From assembly GCF_032884065.1 (NCBI RefSeq), contig NC_088866.1:54754068-54818067 (forward strand): 64,000 bases of DNA, given 5' to 3'. This document shows, one piece after another, positions 1-11,140 of the stretch (positions within the stretch are counted from its first letter, which is position 1; every line of letters starts with the position of its first letter). The notes under the pieces were generated by a model, which was given only the letters and a program-made list of their open reading frames with translations, searched no databases and was not told where the DNA came from. The DNA comes from Artemia franciscana. Lineage: Eukaryota > Arthropoda > Branchiopoda > Anostraca > Artemiidae. Both the position numbers and the translations under genes were made by a program.

Positions 1-540
1 TCTAATTGTTTCCATTGAACCGACTGATATGTGACATGTGTTATGCTTATGACTCTTTTTTATTATTTTTACATTATTTGACCTTATTATAATTACATTA
101 AACAATAATGTATTATTGTATTAATTATAAATCATCAGTATATTAATTATTTATACTAAATTAATAATTATACGTGCATAATTTAATTAAACATAAATAA
201 ATATAATTAAAAAAAATATATTTAGATTAAATGTAAATTAATTATATTAATGTATTATAAATGATAATAATAAAAATCACAACATTATCATCTGATTTAA
301 CCAGAGTTGAAACGAAAATTTGGCTAATTTCTTTAGTTTGTGATATCTTGAGGGTAGCCCTCTGATATAGATACTTCATTTTTGTTTCAAGTTTTTACTT
401 TTTTGAAATAGTTAAAACCTGAAATTTTATTTAACATCAAAATAGCTAATTAAGTATGCTTATTTTTTAAATTATTTTGCTTTTGTACGTTCTTAATATT
501 ATATTCAGATAGATGAGAGAAATGTCATTCCTCCCCACCC
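1..540. other. Very AT-rich DNA without a recognisable gene
   Basis: About 60-290 is almost pure A/T with many TTAATTA-like words. No open frame, splice-flanked segment or known element was recognised on either strand. Confidence 0.6.
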
Positions 541-699
541 TCCCTTTTTTACGTTTCAGGTAAAAAGCTTCCCTGTTTGCAAAAACGTGCTTGATGTAAA
601 TCCTGGCGATAGGGAAATTTGTGGATAGTTTCTCAAAACTATGAAAATAGGCGAATCTAGAAGACTGATTATCTTTCGTGTATTTGAAAAAATTGTTTT

Positions 700-2290
700 G
701 AAACCTCTTAAATATCTTGATTGATTTTGAAAATTATCTTTGTTCTCTAAAAAACTACCCTTTCAGAATTCCTTTTTAAGTTGGATACAATCATACAAAT
801 TTGATGCTTCATAACAGCAATGGAAATCATTCCTAAGGGCAAGAAACCGCTTGATATATAAGAAAAATTATGTCACCTCGCGTCAATTCCAAAATGTTAA
901 TTGATTAAAATAAAATAATATAAGGACATCAAACTAAAAGTTTTAGAATCGGAATTTTTACCTTCGTAGCTTATGTGTTTGGAATATGAAAAATAGTAGC
1001 AAATTCTTAAAATCAAAATAAAAAAGTCGCAAAATAAATTTTATTTCAGGAAAACTAATGTTAGTTCCAGTTCCAGGAAGATTAAACATGTCTATTTGTA
1101 GAAGAAAAAATTAACTTGTCAAAAAAAGCTATCTTTAGGATGTCAAAGAAATCGATGCGCAATGACAACTTCGTAAATTATTACATAGTGTACGGTTCAT
1201 TTTCGGATATTTGGAGAGGGCATTCCTTCCTCCTTACTTGAATTTTGCTTAGGTTGTCGAAAAGATGATATGAAGCTCCTTCAATATTCCAAGTTATTTG
1301 ATTTCTATAGTTAGGCTTCGACGTTACGGCAATTTATTTGGACAAAATGTAGGGAATTCGTAGAACCAAAACTTCAAAATAGAAAGTCACAGAAGTCATT
1401 TCATTTCTGAAAAACCGCTATCAGTTCGAATTCTTGGAAGAGCAAGATCGGTCTATCCGTGATGGAATTGAAATTTGAACTTTTTTAGTAGAAAAAAAAA
1501 TTACCTCCAGAATGTCAAGGAAATCGATGCGCAAAGACAACTTTAGACATTATTTCTTGGTTTACAGTTCATATTCGGATATAAGGAAATACATGCCTTC
1601 TTGCTAACTTTTATAGCATTAACAATTCAAAATATAATAGCCATCAAATTATGAAGAAAATAATAAAAATCGGAAATTCTCTTTCAAAACCAGGTGGTCA
1701 AAAATATACGATAACTTTTTATTAGTATTCGAAGTTATTTGATTTTTAAAGCTAGGTTTTGATGCTAGGGCAGTTTTAGCATCAAACTAGGGCAGTTTGA
1801 TGCTAGGGTAGAAGGATTTCATAAAATCGAAACTTCAAAATAGAAAGTCACAGAAGGAAATTTATTTATATAAAACAAATTTAAGCTCCAGTTCTTAGAG
1901 GATGAATATCTCTCATTCTTCGTTTTTCTGCCTTGTCTAGAAAAGAAGTTACCTCCAGGATGTAAAAATAAATTTGATGCATCACGAGAATTAAATTTAA
2001 ATCACGAGAAAATTTTAATTTAAATCACGAGAAAATTTGGAAATTATTTACCAAGTGAAAAAAGCAACTAGGTATATAAGACAGTTCATGTCAACTTGTG
2101 GTCCATTCTATAGCACTACTTAATTAAACATAATAGGCGCCAAATTAAAAATTCCAGAAAAAATCCAAAAATCTGAAGTTGGAACTCAAATATTCACTTT
2201 CCAGCATCATTTTCAAGAAATATAAAAGAAATATAAATTTTTCTGGGAGAAATAATTTAAAGTTCTGCCAGACCACGTCATAGCACTATT
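700..2290. repeat. Decayed tandem repeat, unit roughly 0.4 kb
   Basis: Several phrases recur in the same order at spacings of about 375-490 bp. 'GAAATCGATGCGCAA' occurs near 1147 and 1522. 'ACTTCAAAATAGAAAGTCAC' occurs near 1369 and 1828. 'TTATTTGATTT' followed by a 'TAGGCTTCGACG'-like segment occurs near 1292 and 1735. A block with 'CATCAAA' or 'GCCAAATTA' recurs near 925, 1645 and 2140. I read this as three to four imperfect units. No coding potential was seen. The right end lies close to the assembly gap, so a collapsed repeat may have caused it. Confidence 0.6.
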
Positions 2291-2336
2291 CTGAAAACGT
2301 TTATTTCCCAGTTATGACAGTTTGGTTTTAAAAAAT

Positions 2337-2436
2337 NNNNNNNNNNNNNNNNNNNNNNNNNNNNNNNNNNNNNNNNNNNNNNNNNNNNNNNNNNNNNNNN
2401 NNNNNNNNNNNNNNNNNNNNNNNNNNNNNNNNNNNN
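2337..2436. other. Assembly gap (100 N)
   Basis: Exactly 100 consecutive N, the usual placeholder for a gap of unknown size. It follows the 0.4-kb tandem repeat. Any open frame spanning it is an artefact. Confidence 0.99.
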
Positions 2437-2839
2437 GGGAAGTTCCATCCAGGCGAGTTGGCAACAACCCCCAACAAAACATTATTAGCAAATATATTGC
2501 AGGGCTTCGTTGATGCAATACTAAAAATATATGTGTTCCGGATTTTGTTATACGAAACGCGAGTGAAATTCTCATAATCCCGATTTTGCATTCCCCCTGC
2601 TTAGTAGCAAAGTCGAAGCTTGTTTCTATGAGCTACCTGCATTGTCAGAAAAGCTTCAAACGCGGTCACCTATCTCAACCTCCGCCTCCATTCTGGCTGA
2701 AAATAAACCTACATGTGCAGTTATTGAGAAATTGAGAGTTAATTGAAATATTATACCCATTTTTCTCTTTTTTCATTTGTAAGTATTGGTTCAGTTGCTT
2801 TCAAATCAAATGTTAGTTAAGTATCATTTACCTTTTTAG

Positions 2840-3109
2840 ATACTCCTTCATGAACGAGCTTCTCGAGCTGGGAGTTTACAGAGGGGAAGCCTCCCAAATG
2901 GTCGTTCGAGATCCCGATCTCAGTCTAACAGAAGATCTGTCTCAAGAGGTTTGACGCCAAGTCCTGGAAGGTTAATTAGTGGCCCTCAATATGCCCGATG
3001 TGGAGATACACCAATTCCTCTGTGTATTGACCACTGGTCGCGTTTTATATTTCCATTTTCTTTTATTATTTTTAATTGTTTTTACTGGATAAGTTACCCA
3101 TCTTTTTAG
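2840..3109 (+). CDS. Candidate 3'-terminal exon, Arg/Ser-rich frame, protein unidentified
   Basis: A pyrimidine-rich tract ending in TTTTTAG at 2833-2839 could be a splice acceptor. From 2840 one frame is open for 89 codons to TAG at 3107-3109. Its first half is rich in Arg and Ser (GRSRSRSQSNRRSVSRG near residues 23-39, then TPSPGRL), typical of a disordered basic tail. The last ~20 residues are hydrophobic and aromatic and may be intron or UTR read-through. A poly(A) signal AATAAA lies at 3153-3158, as expected after a last exon. There is no in-frame ATG near the start, so it would have to be spliced to an upstream exon. A second frame of the same segment (beginning YSFMNELLELG) is also open to TGA at about 2955, next to a possible GT donor at 2950, so the frame is not settled. 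I do not recognise the protein family. Confidence 0.35.
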   Translation: MLLHERASRAGSLQRGSLPNGRSRSRSQSNRRSVSRGLTPSPGRLISGPQYARCGDTPIPLCIDHWSRFIFPFSFIIFNCFYWISYPSF

Positions 3110-3152
3110 ACTTAATTTTTGTATTCTAAAACAATTTACTTTTTTAGTAGAA

Positions 3153-3158
3153 AATAAA
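3153..3158 (+). promoter_or_regulatory. Candidate polyadenylation signal AATAAA
   Basis: AATAAA about 45 bp after the stop codon of the candidate terminal exon at 2840-3109. Such hexamers are common by chance in AT-rich DNA; its value is positional only. Confidence 0.3.
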
Positions 3159-3454
3159 ATAATTGCTTTACTGAAAAAAAATGTGTTTTTCTAAAGAGTG
3201 ACAATTTAATGAGTGATGGACTATTTTTCAAACGATATATCTCCCTCTGATCGTTTTAGAGCAAAAGTAAAATTTTTCAAAAAGAATAAATGGAAAAATC
3301 ATGAGTATTTAATATGTTTGTAAATAAAAAAAAAGATGTTTCAATGGATGGTTATGCAAGGTATGCATGAAACGAATAAACCCACCGATTTTCACAACAA
3401 GAAGAGATCATGGGCATTAAGGTTTAATTGACCTTGTATGGAAATAATAACAAG

Positions 3455-3556
<102 letters not shown>

Positions 3557-3961
3557 CGTGAGTGAGGGACTAAGGAGCCACTTAAAATTACTTAAAGCAC
3601 ATTTTTTAAAAGTGGAATCATACAATAGCTTTTTATTTGTGTTAATTGGATAAGATAAGTTTTTTGTGGTTAAATCGTTAATTCAAATCAAACATACAAT
3701 ACAATGAATAATTCCACGAACAAATAGAGCCTGCCATACGGAGAGAAATAGAAAAACCAATAGTGGTGTAACTTAAAAATGAGAGAGAACGAAAGAAAAA
3801 AATGAAAGAGATAGCTCTTTAATTCATTCCAGACACAAAACCTAATCTTAAACACATCAAAAACAAACAAAAGACAAATAAAATTATTAACAAAAGTAAG
3901 GCTTAAATTATCTTTCAACAATCATCGGGAAAACCTATTGGGCTGTGTTTGATATTTGTTT

Positions 3962-4490
3962 CAAACAGTTCGTGGTAACGAACTGTAGTAAGGAGCGACC
4001 CGGCTCAATAGTAAACGAAACTCTAAAAAACGGAAATTCGATACTAAAAGATATATCAAAAGAATCGGATTTTTATGCTGATTTTAAATATATACATTTC
4101 ATCAAATTTAGTCTTTTTCATCAAAAGTTACGAGCCTGAGAAAATTTGCCTTATTTTGGAAAATAGGGGGTAACACCCCCTAAAAGTCATAGGATCTTAA
4201 CGAAAATTACACCATTGCATTCAGCGTATCAGAGAACCCTACAGAAAAAATTCCAAGGTCCAATCTACAAAAATGTGGAATTTCGTATTTCCTCCTCGAC
4301 ACCCCGCTCCTTGCGCTAAAGTTTGATTCTTTCTCGCAACTCTACTTTTTAAAACAATAAAAAACTTTAGCGTAAGGAGCGGGGTGTCGAGAAGGAAAAG
4401 CCCCTTTCATATACGGAGTAATTTCTGTTCGTTTTAAGTTTTAATGTCGCTCCTTACTTTCATTTAAAAAAACTTGTTTTTTTTTATTTA
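3962..4490 (+). mobile_element. Family A copy 1: short deletion derivative (~0.53 kb)
   Basis: It begins with the family A small-hairpin end (CAGTTCGTGGTAACGAACTG at 3966-3985), runs through the first ~320 bp of the element, then jumps directly to the inner part of the long terminal hairpin (CTCGACACCCCGCTC stem, arms around 4294-4330 and 4367-4404). It ends in CTTGTTTTTTTTATTTAAT. The middle ~1.2 kb and the outer left stem are absent. Both family ends are retained, so this is a MITE-like derivative, not a random fragment. No coding capacity. Confidence 0.85.
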
Positions 4491-4492
4491 AT

Positions 4493-5050
4493 CATTCTTA
4501 AAATGGATTAATACATATCTATACTCTACCTATAAATCAAAAATCATAAAAACGAGAAGAAAAAATTCTAAATCATTAAGAACTTGTCAGGAGGTAATGT
4601 CCCAACTTGTAAGCCTCTGAGAAACCCGTTCAAACTAAAAATCAAAATTCAAATATATTATATACCTAGTATTTTTCTTATTAATGAACCAGAGCCATGG
4701 AGTTTTTTGTTTCGTTCTCTAAACTGTTCCAATCTATAAACCCTCCCCCACGTAATTAAAGGAAAAGTTTCATATGGCGCTGGTGGCCTGTGGAGAATGT
4801 CAGTTTGTATAAATAATTCTGGGTTTTTAAGGTAACTTTTCCTGAATAAAATAATTGAATTTTCTCTCAGCTGGTATCCCTCAGATATTTTTTTCTAACA
4901 GGTAAACTAAATCTTACTCTGTTTTTAGTAAAACAAATTTCTATATTAAGAGCAAACATGCGAATCAGAGGCAATGCTATAGCGTTGCCTATAGTAAAGG
5001 CCATACGGCTCCAATGTTTGATTATTATTATTTGTTCCCCAAGAGACACT
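4493..5050. other. No recognisable gene
   Basis: AT-rich sequence following family A copy 1. Short open frames here have no recognisable similarity and no convincing splice context. Confidence 0.4.
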
Positions 5051-5270
5051 TCCTATGTCGTCATATAAACTTCAAAAGGGGCTAATTCAATTTGATATTG
5101 AGAGCTTTAGTGCCCTTTTTAAAAGTCAAAAGTAATCGGAGGGCAACTAGCCTTCCCCCCAATCCTTTTCCCCCAAACACATCCGATAAGAATTTTTAGG
5201 TATTTTTCGTCAATTTTTAGAATTTTTCAGCCATTTTGCTAAAACATTTCAAAAATCTAGCTGAGAAATT
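5051..5270. repeat. Remnant related to the family A central module
   Basis: It contains, in order, a 'GTGCCCTTTTTAA' phrase, 'GGAGGGCAACTAG' with 'CCTTCCCCCCAATCC', a CCGAT-like phrase and 'AGCCATTTTGCT'. This is the order seen in the GGAGGGCAACTAGGC module inside family A and in the 60.9-62.4 kb array. Neither family A end is present. It is an old relative or fragment. Confidence 0.5.
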
Positions 5271-5759
5271 ACCATGTAGAATAATACAAAATAACGTTTT
5301 TAGATATCTAGAATAGAAGATTTCCACCTGCTGCCAACAAGCCCTTAGGGATTTTCTTAGCAAGCGCAGCAAAAATGTTCTGTATTTTTGGGGGGAATAA
5401 AATTATTTATTCATTTATTTATTTATTCATTTACTAACCTCTTTATTCTCACTGAAAATTCCCGGTAGTTTTATTTTTTTTTTTATTGAAAAACGGCAGC
5501 AATTAAAACTGTAAATCGCCTATAGTTTAATCAGACACATATGTAAAGGAGGAAGAAGGGGGGTAATTTTAAGGCTCTTAAATGGCTCATAGAATCTTGA
5601 AAATGATAATAAAAGTGGTCAGGCTTTCATTGATTGACATAATCGCTTTCTAAAACTGCTCATATTGCCCCATAGTTTTACTAGAAAATAGTAAATCCTT
5701 AGTAAACAATAAGTCGATATTTCCTGTTAATTCCAAAGTAATAGAAATATGTTTTGAGG

Positions 5760-6235
5760 TGATGTTACATCAAGCTTGAACAACACTCTACATTAAGTCC
5801 TGCATAGTTTAGATTCCATACTGGGTTTATTACAAATCAAGATATTATTTTACAAGAACTGTTTGGTCTATTCTTACGTCTGGATAAGAATTTGGTGGAA
5901 CTATGAAATTTAAAACTGTATGCCAATAGATCCTGCTTAGAAAGGTGTAATTTTGTGGGATACGCGGAACAGCACTTGATGCTTCAGAAGTTTCCTATTA
6001 GATCTATATCAGTATGCCCATATGGAAAAAAAACTGTCTTCAATGCTACATGTTCAATCTGGCGTACTCCACGGTTTAGTTGTGGGACCATTACGTTTCG
6101 TGGTTTTTGTGAACAATTTAAGGAATTGGTTTAGTAATTTTAAGGCAAAATTTTAGTGGCCTACGTCATAGAAATAACATATTTTATGCCAATGATTGCT
6201 GATGACACTTTTCTAATTTGTAATTTGCAAAGAGA
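5760..6235 (+). mobile_element. CR1/Jockey-like non-LTR reverse transcriptase relic
   Basis: The broken plus-strand frames contain several reverse transcriptase landmarks in order. An IRGTALD segment near 5957 matches the IRG..L.WF block, and LYQYAH follows. Next comes SGVLHGLVVGPLRFVVFVNNL (about 6060-6120, a degenerate GVPQGSVLGPLLF..F.NDL block). The catalytic-core remnant ADDTFLICN is at 6199-6225. Many stops and shifts show it is dead. No endonuclease or 3' tail belongs obviously to it. It runs directly into a second, different RT relic at 6243. The clade assignment is by motif look only. Confidence 0.75.
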
Positions 6236-6239
6236 ATTT

Positions 6240-6905
6240 AACTCATTTGATCCAGAATGCTTGTGGAGAGTCCTAAAGTACTATCGAATGCCAGAAAAAC
6301 AGGTGATTATGATTATATCCATCGATTAAGGTACTGATGGTACAGCAAAATTTTATGATCAAGTCTGGTGTCTGCCTGGGATGTGTATTTTCCCAAGTTT
6401 CTTTTTGAAGTTGCCTGCATTTGAAGCTGCGGCTCTCCAGTAACAATGTGCTGTCTATGCTCCTCTACACAAGCGTGTTCGAGAAAATGAACCAACAGCT
6501 TGAAAAGCGAATTTTTGTATTTGAAAAATTGTGCCTGAGGATAATTCTAAATGTAAACTGGTAACAGAGAATCAATAACTCAGAAATCTTCAGTAGAACG
6601 GGCCGGTCTCTAATTACTGTGTCCAATGGAAGAAGAGGTGGATGTAATTAGGACATGTGCTCCGCATGAAAGAAGGTTGCCTTCCTCGGACGCTCCACAA
6701 TTTCAAACCTGTCAGCAGAAGAAAACAGGGCCTTCCAAAGAACACCTTGTGGCGAATTTTTGACTGAGGCCTGAATAAGACTGAGATTTCACAAGCACCT
6801 TAATGGGAAGACGTCATCACTACATCACCACTTGGGGGGATAGGGAAAAGGCTTCATCGACACCCTATATATCGCCAATAGCTAAGGGGAACTAAAGCCT
6901 AAGAG
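6240..6905 (+). mobile_element. RTE-like non-LTR retrotransposon relic (RT fragment plus C-terminal tail)
   Basis: It opens with CLWRVLKYYRMPEKQV (about 6261-6310), typical of the RTE block 'LW..L..YG.P.K.V'. After a frameshift comes SGVCLGCVFSQVSF near 6366, the RTE GVRQGC..SP.LF block. Around 6635-6770 is the characteristic C-terminal region LGHVLRMKEGCLPRTL, then RRKQGLPKNTLWRIF, matching 'GHVLRM....LPR.L.....GRRK.GRP..TW'. The YADD region between these parts is missing, so the relic has an internal deletion. Stops are frequent. It abuts the CR1/Jockey-like relic on the same strand. Confidence 0.75.
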
Positions 6906-8130
6906 TCTAATTTCTACTTGTTAATATTAGAAACGCGTTGGACAAAATTAAAAAAATAGGGATGGAATTCGGTCAACAATGATTTTTAAAAATAAATTTA
7001 AATATTAACTTTACGATGTGGGTTATCGTATTTTTGTAAATTTGTACATATATACCTAAAAAAAATTATATTTAGTATATTTATGTGTGTTAGAATTTGT
7101 GTTTATTTTTATGTTTTTTTCTAATGTAATTATATGAGTTTTACGTTGATTAACCTGGAACCCTGGAACTATACTCCGGAACCTTTTGCTGCTACTGGAA
7201 CTAGTGCTGTTTAATCCTTATTGAACTCATTTTGAAGCACCGGAGTTTATTCTTTTATCGGTTTACCAGACTCTTCGTATATTACGATGAATGATGTTCC
7301 CTCTTAAAGGAATAAATTGGGAGAAAACAATTCATGACCACGATGATTGAATTTTATAGATAAGAATTCGTTATTCCTTTCCTAATTCTCCACAAAAAAA
7401 AATATTTATTCATTCCCATTCATTAATTCCCAATTTTTTATAAATTTTTAAGTTATCTCTTCATTTTTTTAGTGCAGTATTGAAACTAAGTCATAGAACA
7501 ACATATTAAGTAGAACTTCAGACAAATGGACAATTTTACAGCTTTAAGTCAAAAAGTAGGCCGAGTTTGTGAGCCATTTCCAAGATTGCTGTCTTATTCA
7601 TATGAAATTATAGAACTATCTGACATTCACATATGAAGAGTTCATAATTCCTAAAACTGTCTCAAAAAATAGGATGATTTGCTAAGTATTTGTCATTTTC
7701 GCCTCAGCAAGCGAATAGCTGCAAGCATAGACTACTTAAATGAATGTGGGTCTTTTGTGAAAATAATTCGATTTTGTTGTTAAAGAAAATGGACGTTACC
7801 AAACTAAGTTTGTCTCTAATTTTTTCTCTTCATGGAAGTTCTCTTGGCCCTATGCAGGGCCGGATAAAGGACAATTGGGTGCGATTGGGCTCAATATATT
7901 GTTTTTTAATTGTCAATTATTCTCAACAATTCCAGTAAGCCTGCTCATGGAGAAAGGTTATTTTCCAGGCCAAAACTAAAAAAACATATCTGATATCAAT
8001 AATGAATCATAAATAGATTAAATAGGTCAGCAATTATGCCGACTAAAAGTGATAACACAAGAAAATTAGATTTTTAAGACAGTTTTAGAAGAATTTACAG
8101 AACAAAACTTTGACATTTATAGTTTATGGA
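6906..8130. other. No recognisable gene
   Basis: AT-rich intergenic or intronic DNA. The plus-strand frame at 7744-7938 (64 codons) shows no domain, no splice context and no similarity that I recognise. Confidence 0.4.
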
Positions 8131-8139
8131 TATAAATTC

Positions 8140-8440
8140 ATATTCAGTTTTTTTTTTTGTATTTTGTAAATGAGAAACAATTGAATGTATATTTATTTGT
8201 TTATGCATAGATGTGTGCATAAATTCTTTCTTTAAAACGACCTCATATTTTTTTTGTGGAAATCGATATCCTGAGATTTTCTGGCCTGAAAAACCTATCT
8301 AGATAGGATATAAGTTTGAGAACATTCGTTAAAAGCTTTATTTTTGGATACAAAATCATATGAGTAATGTCATATCTATGAGCACATTTCAAAGGCACAG
8401 ATGCGTCATTTACAGGGAGTGGCTCTCTGATTTTTAGTAT
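8140..8440. repeat. Dispersed repeat, left part (paralogue at 50.5-50.75 kb)
   Basis: This segment parallels 50515-50740. Both have 'TATTTATTT(G/A)T' then 'CATAGATG' or 'CATTTTTTC', a 'CCTCATATTTTTTT' or 'CTCCATATTTTTTCT' block, 'TATC(C/T)TG(A/G)GATT', 'ATCTAGATAGG', and 'TCGTTAAAAGC' or 'CCGTTAAGAGGC'. Family A copy 2 follows at once and may have split an older element whose other part resumes at 10140. Confidence 0.5.
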
Positions 8441-8444
8441 ATAT

Positions 8445-10139
8445 AAGGAGCGACATTAAAACTTAGAACGAACAGAAATTACTCCATCTATGAAAGGGGT
8501 TTTTCCTCCTCGACACCTCGCTCTTTACGCTAAAGTTTTTTATTGTTTTAAAAAAAAAAGTTGCAAGAAAGAATCAAACTTTAGCATTGACGGAGTTATT
8601 TCTCCGTCTATCATGGACGGAGTAATTTCTGTTCGTTTTAAGTTTTAATGTCGGTCCTTAATTTCATTTCAAAAAACTTGTTTTTTTTTATTTAATTTCT
8701 GAAAGTTTTTGAATTAATGCATGTCTGATTTTGGCTCTCCGTACATAAATTATTAAATGAAATTTAATAATTAATTAATTCTTTTTTTGGCTAAATGGCT
8801 TTCTCTTAGTTATGATCAGACGATTTTGAGAAATCAGGGGTGGGGAAGGAGGCCTAGTTGCCCTCTAATTTCTCGGTTACTTAAAAAGGCAACTAGATCT
8901 TTTAATTTTTAACGACCGTTTTTATTAGTAAAAAATGTACGTAACTTAAGAATTAACTTACGTAACAAACTTTTATATTCTTTTATTTTTGATTATATAT
9001 ATGAGGGGGTTGGTCCCCTCGTTAATACCTCGCTCTTCACACTAAATCTTGTTTTGTCCCAATTCTTTAAGAATGACCCCTGAATCAGAAAGGCCGTAGA
9101 ATAAATAGTTGAAATCGCTTAAAAATTTTTTAGCATAAAGAGTGAAGTATTTATCTCCTCCTAAATACCTCGCTCTTTATGCTAAAGTATTTTTCGAACC
9201 CCTCATATTCGTAATAATCTCTGTTCGTTTTAAGTTTTAATGCTTCTCCATACTTTCAATTGAAAAAAAACTTTTATATGTTTATATTTTCATCGTTTTT
9301 TTTTAATAGTAATGCAAGAAAATCCTGCGCCCTTTTCATTGAATTTCTCTTCCCCCATGAAATATTCCTCCAGGGAAAGATACTCCTATATAGCCCCCTC
9401 CCCAGAACCCCACACCCAAACCAAAAAAAAACCCTGACAACGTCGGTACACTTCCCAGTAACCATTACTGTATGTAAACATTGGTCAAAGTTTGTAACTT
9501 GCAGCCCCTCCCCCAGGGATTGTGGGGGGTAAGTCATCCGAAAAGACATAGTTATTATGGTTTTCGACTATGCGGAACAAAATGGCTATCTGAAAATTTT
9601 GATCCGTTGACTTTGGGAAAAAAATGAGCGTGGGAGGGGGCCTAGGTGCCCTCCAATTTTTTTGGTCACTTAAAAAGGGCACTAGAACTTTTCATTTCCG
9701 TTAGAATGAGCCCTCTTGCAGCACTCTAGGACCACTTGGTCGATACGATGACCCCTGGGGAAAAAAACAAACAAAAAAACAAATAAACACGCACCCGTGA
9801 TATGTCTTCTGGCAAAAAATACGAAATTCCACATTTTTGTAGATTGGATCTTGGAATTTTTTCTATAGGGTTCTCTGATACGCTGAATCCGATGGTGTCA
9901 TTTTCGTTAAGATCCTATGACTTTTAGGGGGTGTTACCCCCTATTTTTCAAAATAAGGCAAATTTTCTCAGGCTCGTAACTTTTGAGTTTTAATGCTTAT
10001 TTTATGCTTTATATTTAAAATCAGCATAAAAATCCGATTCTTTTGATATATCTTTAAGCATCGAAATTCCGTTTTTTAGAGTTTCGTTTACTATTGAGCC
10101 GGGTCGCTCCTTACAGTTCGTTACCACGAACTGTTTGAT
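8445..10139 (-). mobile_element. Family A copy 2, full body, outer stem truncated
   Basis: In reverse orientation: the long-hairpin end comes first (GGAGCGACATTAAAAC from 8447) and the small hairpin (GTTCGTTACCACGAAC) last at about 10116-10131. The outermost ~35 bp of the hairpin end are missing and the right arm is rearranged (a 'GACGGAG' duplication near 8590-8625). The stem is of the CTCGACACCTCGCTC type. A second internal inverted repeat (CTCGCTCTTTATGCTAAAG and its complement) lies near 9135-9190. There is no open frame with an ATG and protein-like content. The frames around 9274-9682 recur in other copies only because the DNA repeats. Confidence 0.9.
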
Positions 10140-10450
10140 GACGCATGGGAAAATACACGAGATTCATAGCTAACTATAGAATACCAAATGAAATGATTCG
10201 ATTTACAAAAGGTGTTTTCAGCAGTTTCATAATATCTAGAGGAGGAAAAAACATAAAGTAGCAATTGCTCAAAATTAACAAACTAGACCATCAAATGAGA
10301 CAAGATCAAGAGGACGACCTGAGAAATATCAATCTACAATGGGTGAAAATGAACAACCAAGGCTACCAATTGTGACAAGACCAGCTAAGGCAATGGGCAT
10401 TGAAGAAAAAATTGAAGTAATGATAAACGAAAATAAAGGAGAAGATTTTC
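10140..10450 (+). repeat. Dispersed repeat, right part (paralogue at 50.8-51.1 kb)
   Basis: A short frame reading KINKLDHQMRQDQ (near 10275) parallels KIDNLDHQLRQYQ near 50912. Together with the left part at 8140-8440 this suggests one older repeat split by family A copy 2. The frames are broken; I cannot name the protein, if any. Confidence 0.4.
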
Positions 10451-11110
10451 TGTTTGGTCTATTTCTGGGTACCAATATTTTTTTAGTTTTTTTTTATCAT
10501 TGGGGCTAACTCTGTTAATTTTTGTTCATAATAAGCTTAAGGACTTCATAATAATTACCCTGTAAGAAGACTAATTTATAATGTCTGAAAAATTGTTAGT
10601 CATGAGCTTTTCATACACTGTTATTAACAAGAAGGTCATCTAGACACGTTTCGGTTTTGAATTGAATTTTTATGAAATTGTTTTAATTTTTGGATAATCT
10701 AATTGATAATTATAAACAGAATTTTTCTGACATATTTTTTTTCTATAAATAGGGCTCCCGGACGACGGACGAGGGAATTTCATCCCGGACGCATAGATAC
10801 CATCAAAAGAAACTAAACACAAGCTGAATTAACGAAGAAAGTTAGAAAAGGATTGCTATGTTAACAGTCCAATTGCTTATTTGACCCCAGCTTTGATGGT
10901 CTCCTTCTCGACAAATATACCTATTGGCCCCCTCTATTGTTTCTTGGTTTAGTTAACTTCGACAAATGACCTAAAATAAAGATTAAAAACTTCATATTAG
11001 ACTCTCACTGTAAGCTCTTTGAAATAAATTTCGTTTTTGATAAAATTTTATTCAAATTTGCTCCTCAAGAAAATTTCCTTCTTAAGCATAAAGTCATTCA
11101 AAGTTGACGA

Positions 11111-11140
11111 ATAAGGTTATGTTGTTCAACATAACCTTAT
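11111..11140. repeat. Perfect 14-bp inverted repeat (hairpin)
   Basis: ATAAGGTTATGTTG, loop TT, then its exact complement. 'GGTGTCTCTTATGGTTCTTATGGTGTCTCTCAG' style direct repeats follow (GGTGTCTCT twice). The function is unknown; AT-rich DNA yields shorter palindromes often, but 14 perfect pairs with a 2-nt loop is uncommon. Confidence 0.8.

Noticed and set aside
2312-2591. Frames crossing the run of N
   Set aside because: They exist only because unknown bases were translated as X; the gap length is arbitrary.
7850-7940. GCAGGGCCGGATAAAGG as the end of a hAT-type MITE
   Set aside because: Only one such word is present; no matching opposite end or target duplication could be found.
9274-9682. 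Proline-rich minus-strand frames as a conserved gene
   Set aside because: They recur at the same place in every family A copy, start with GTG or TTG, and carry no domain; repetition of the DNA explains the conservation.
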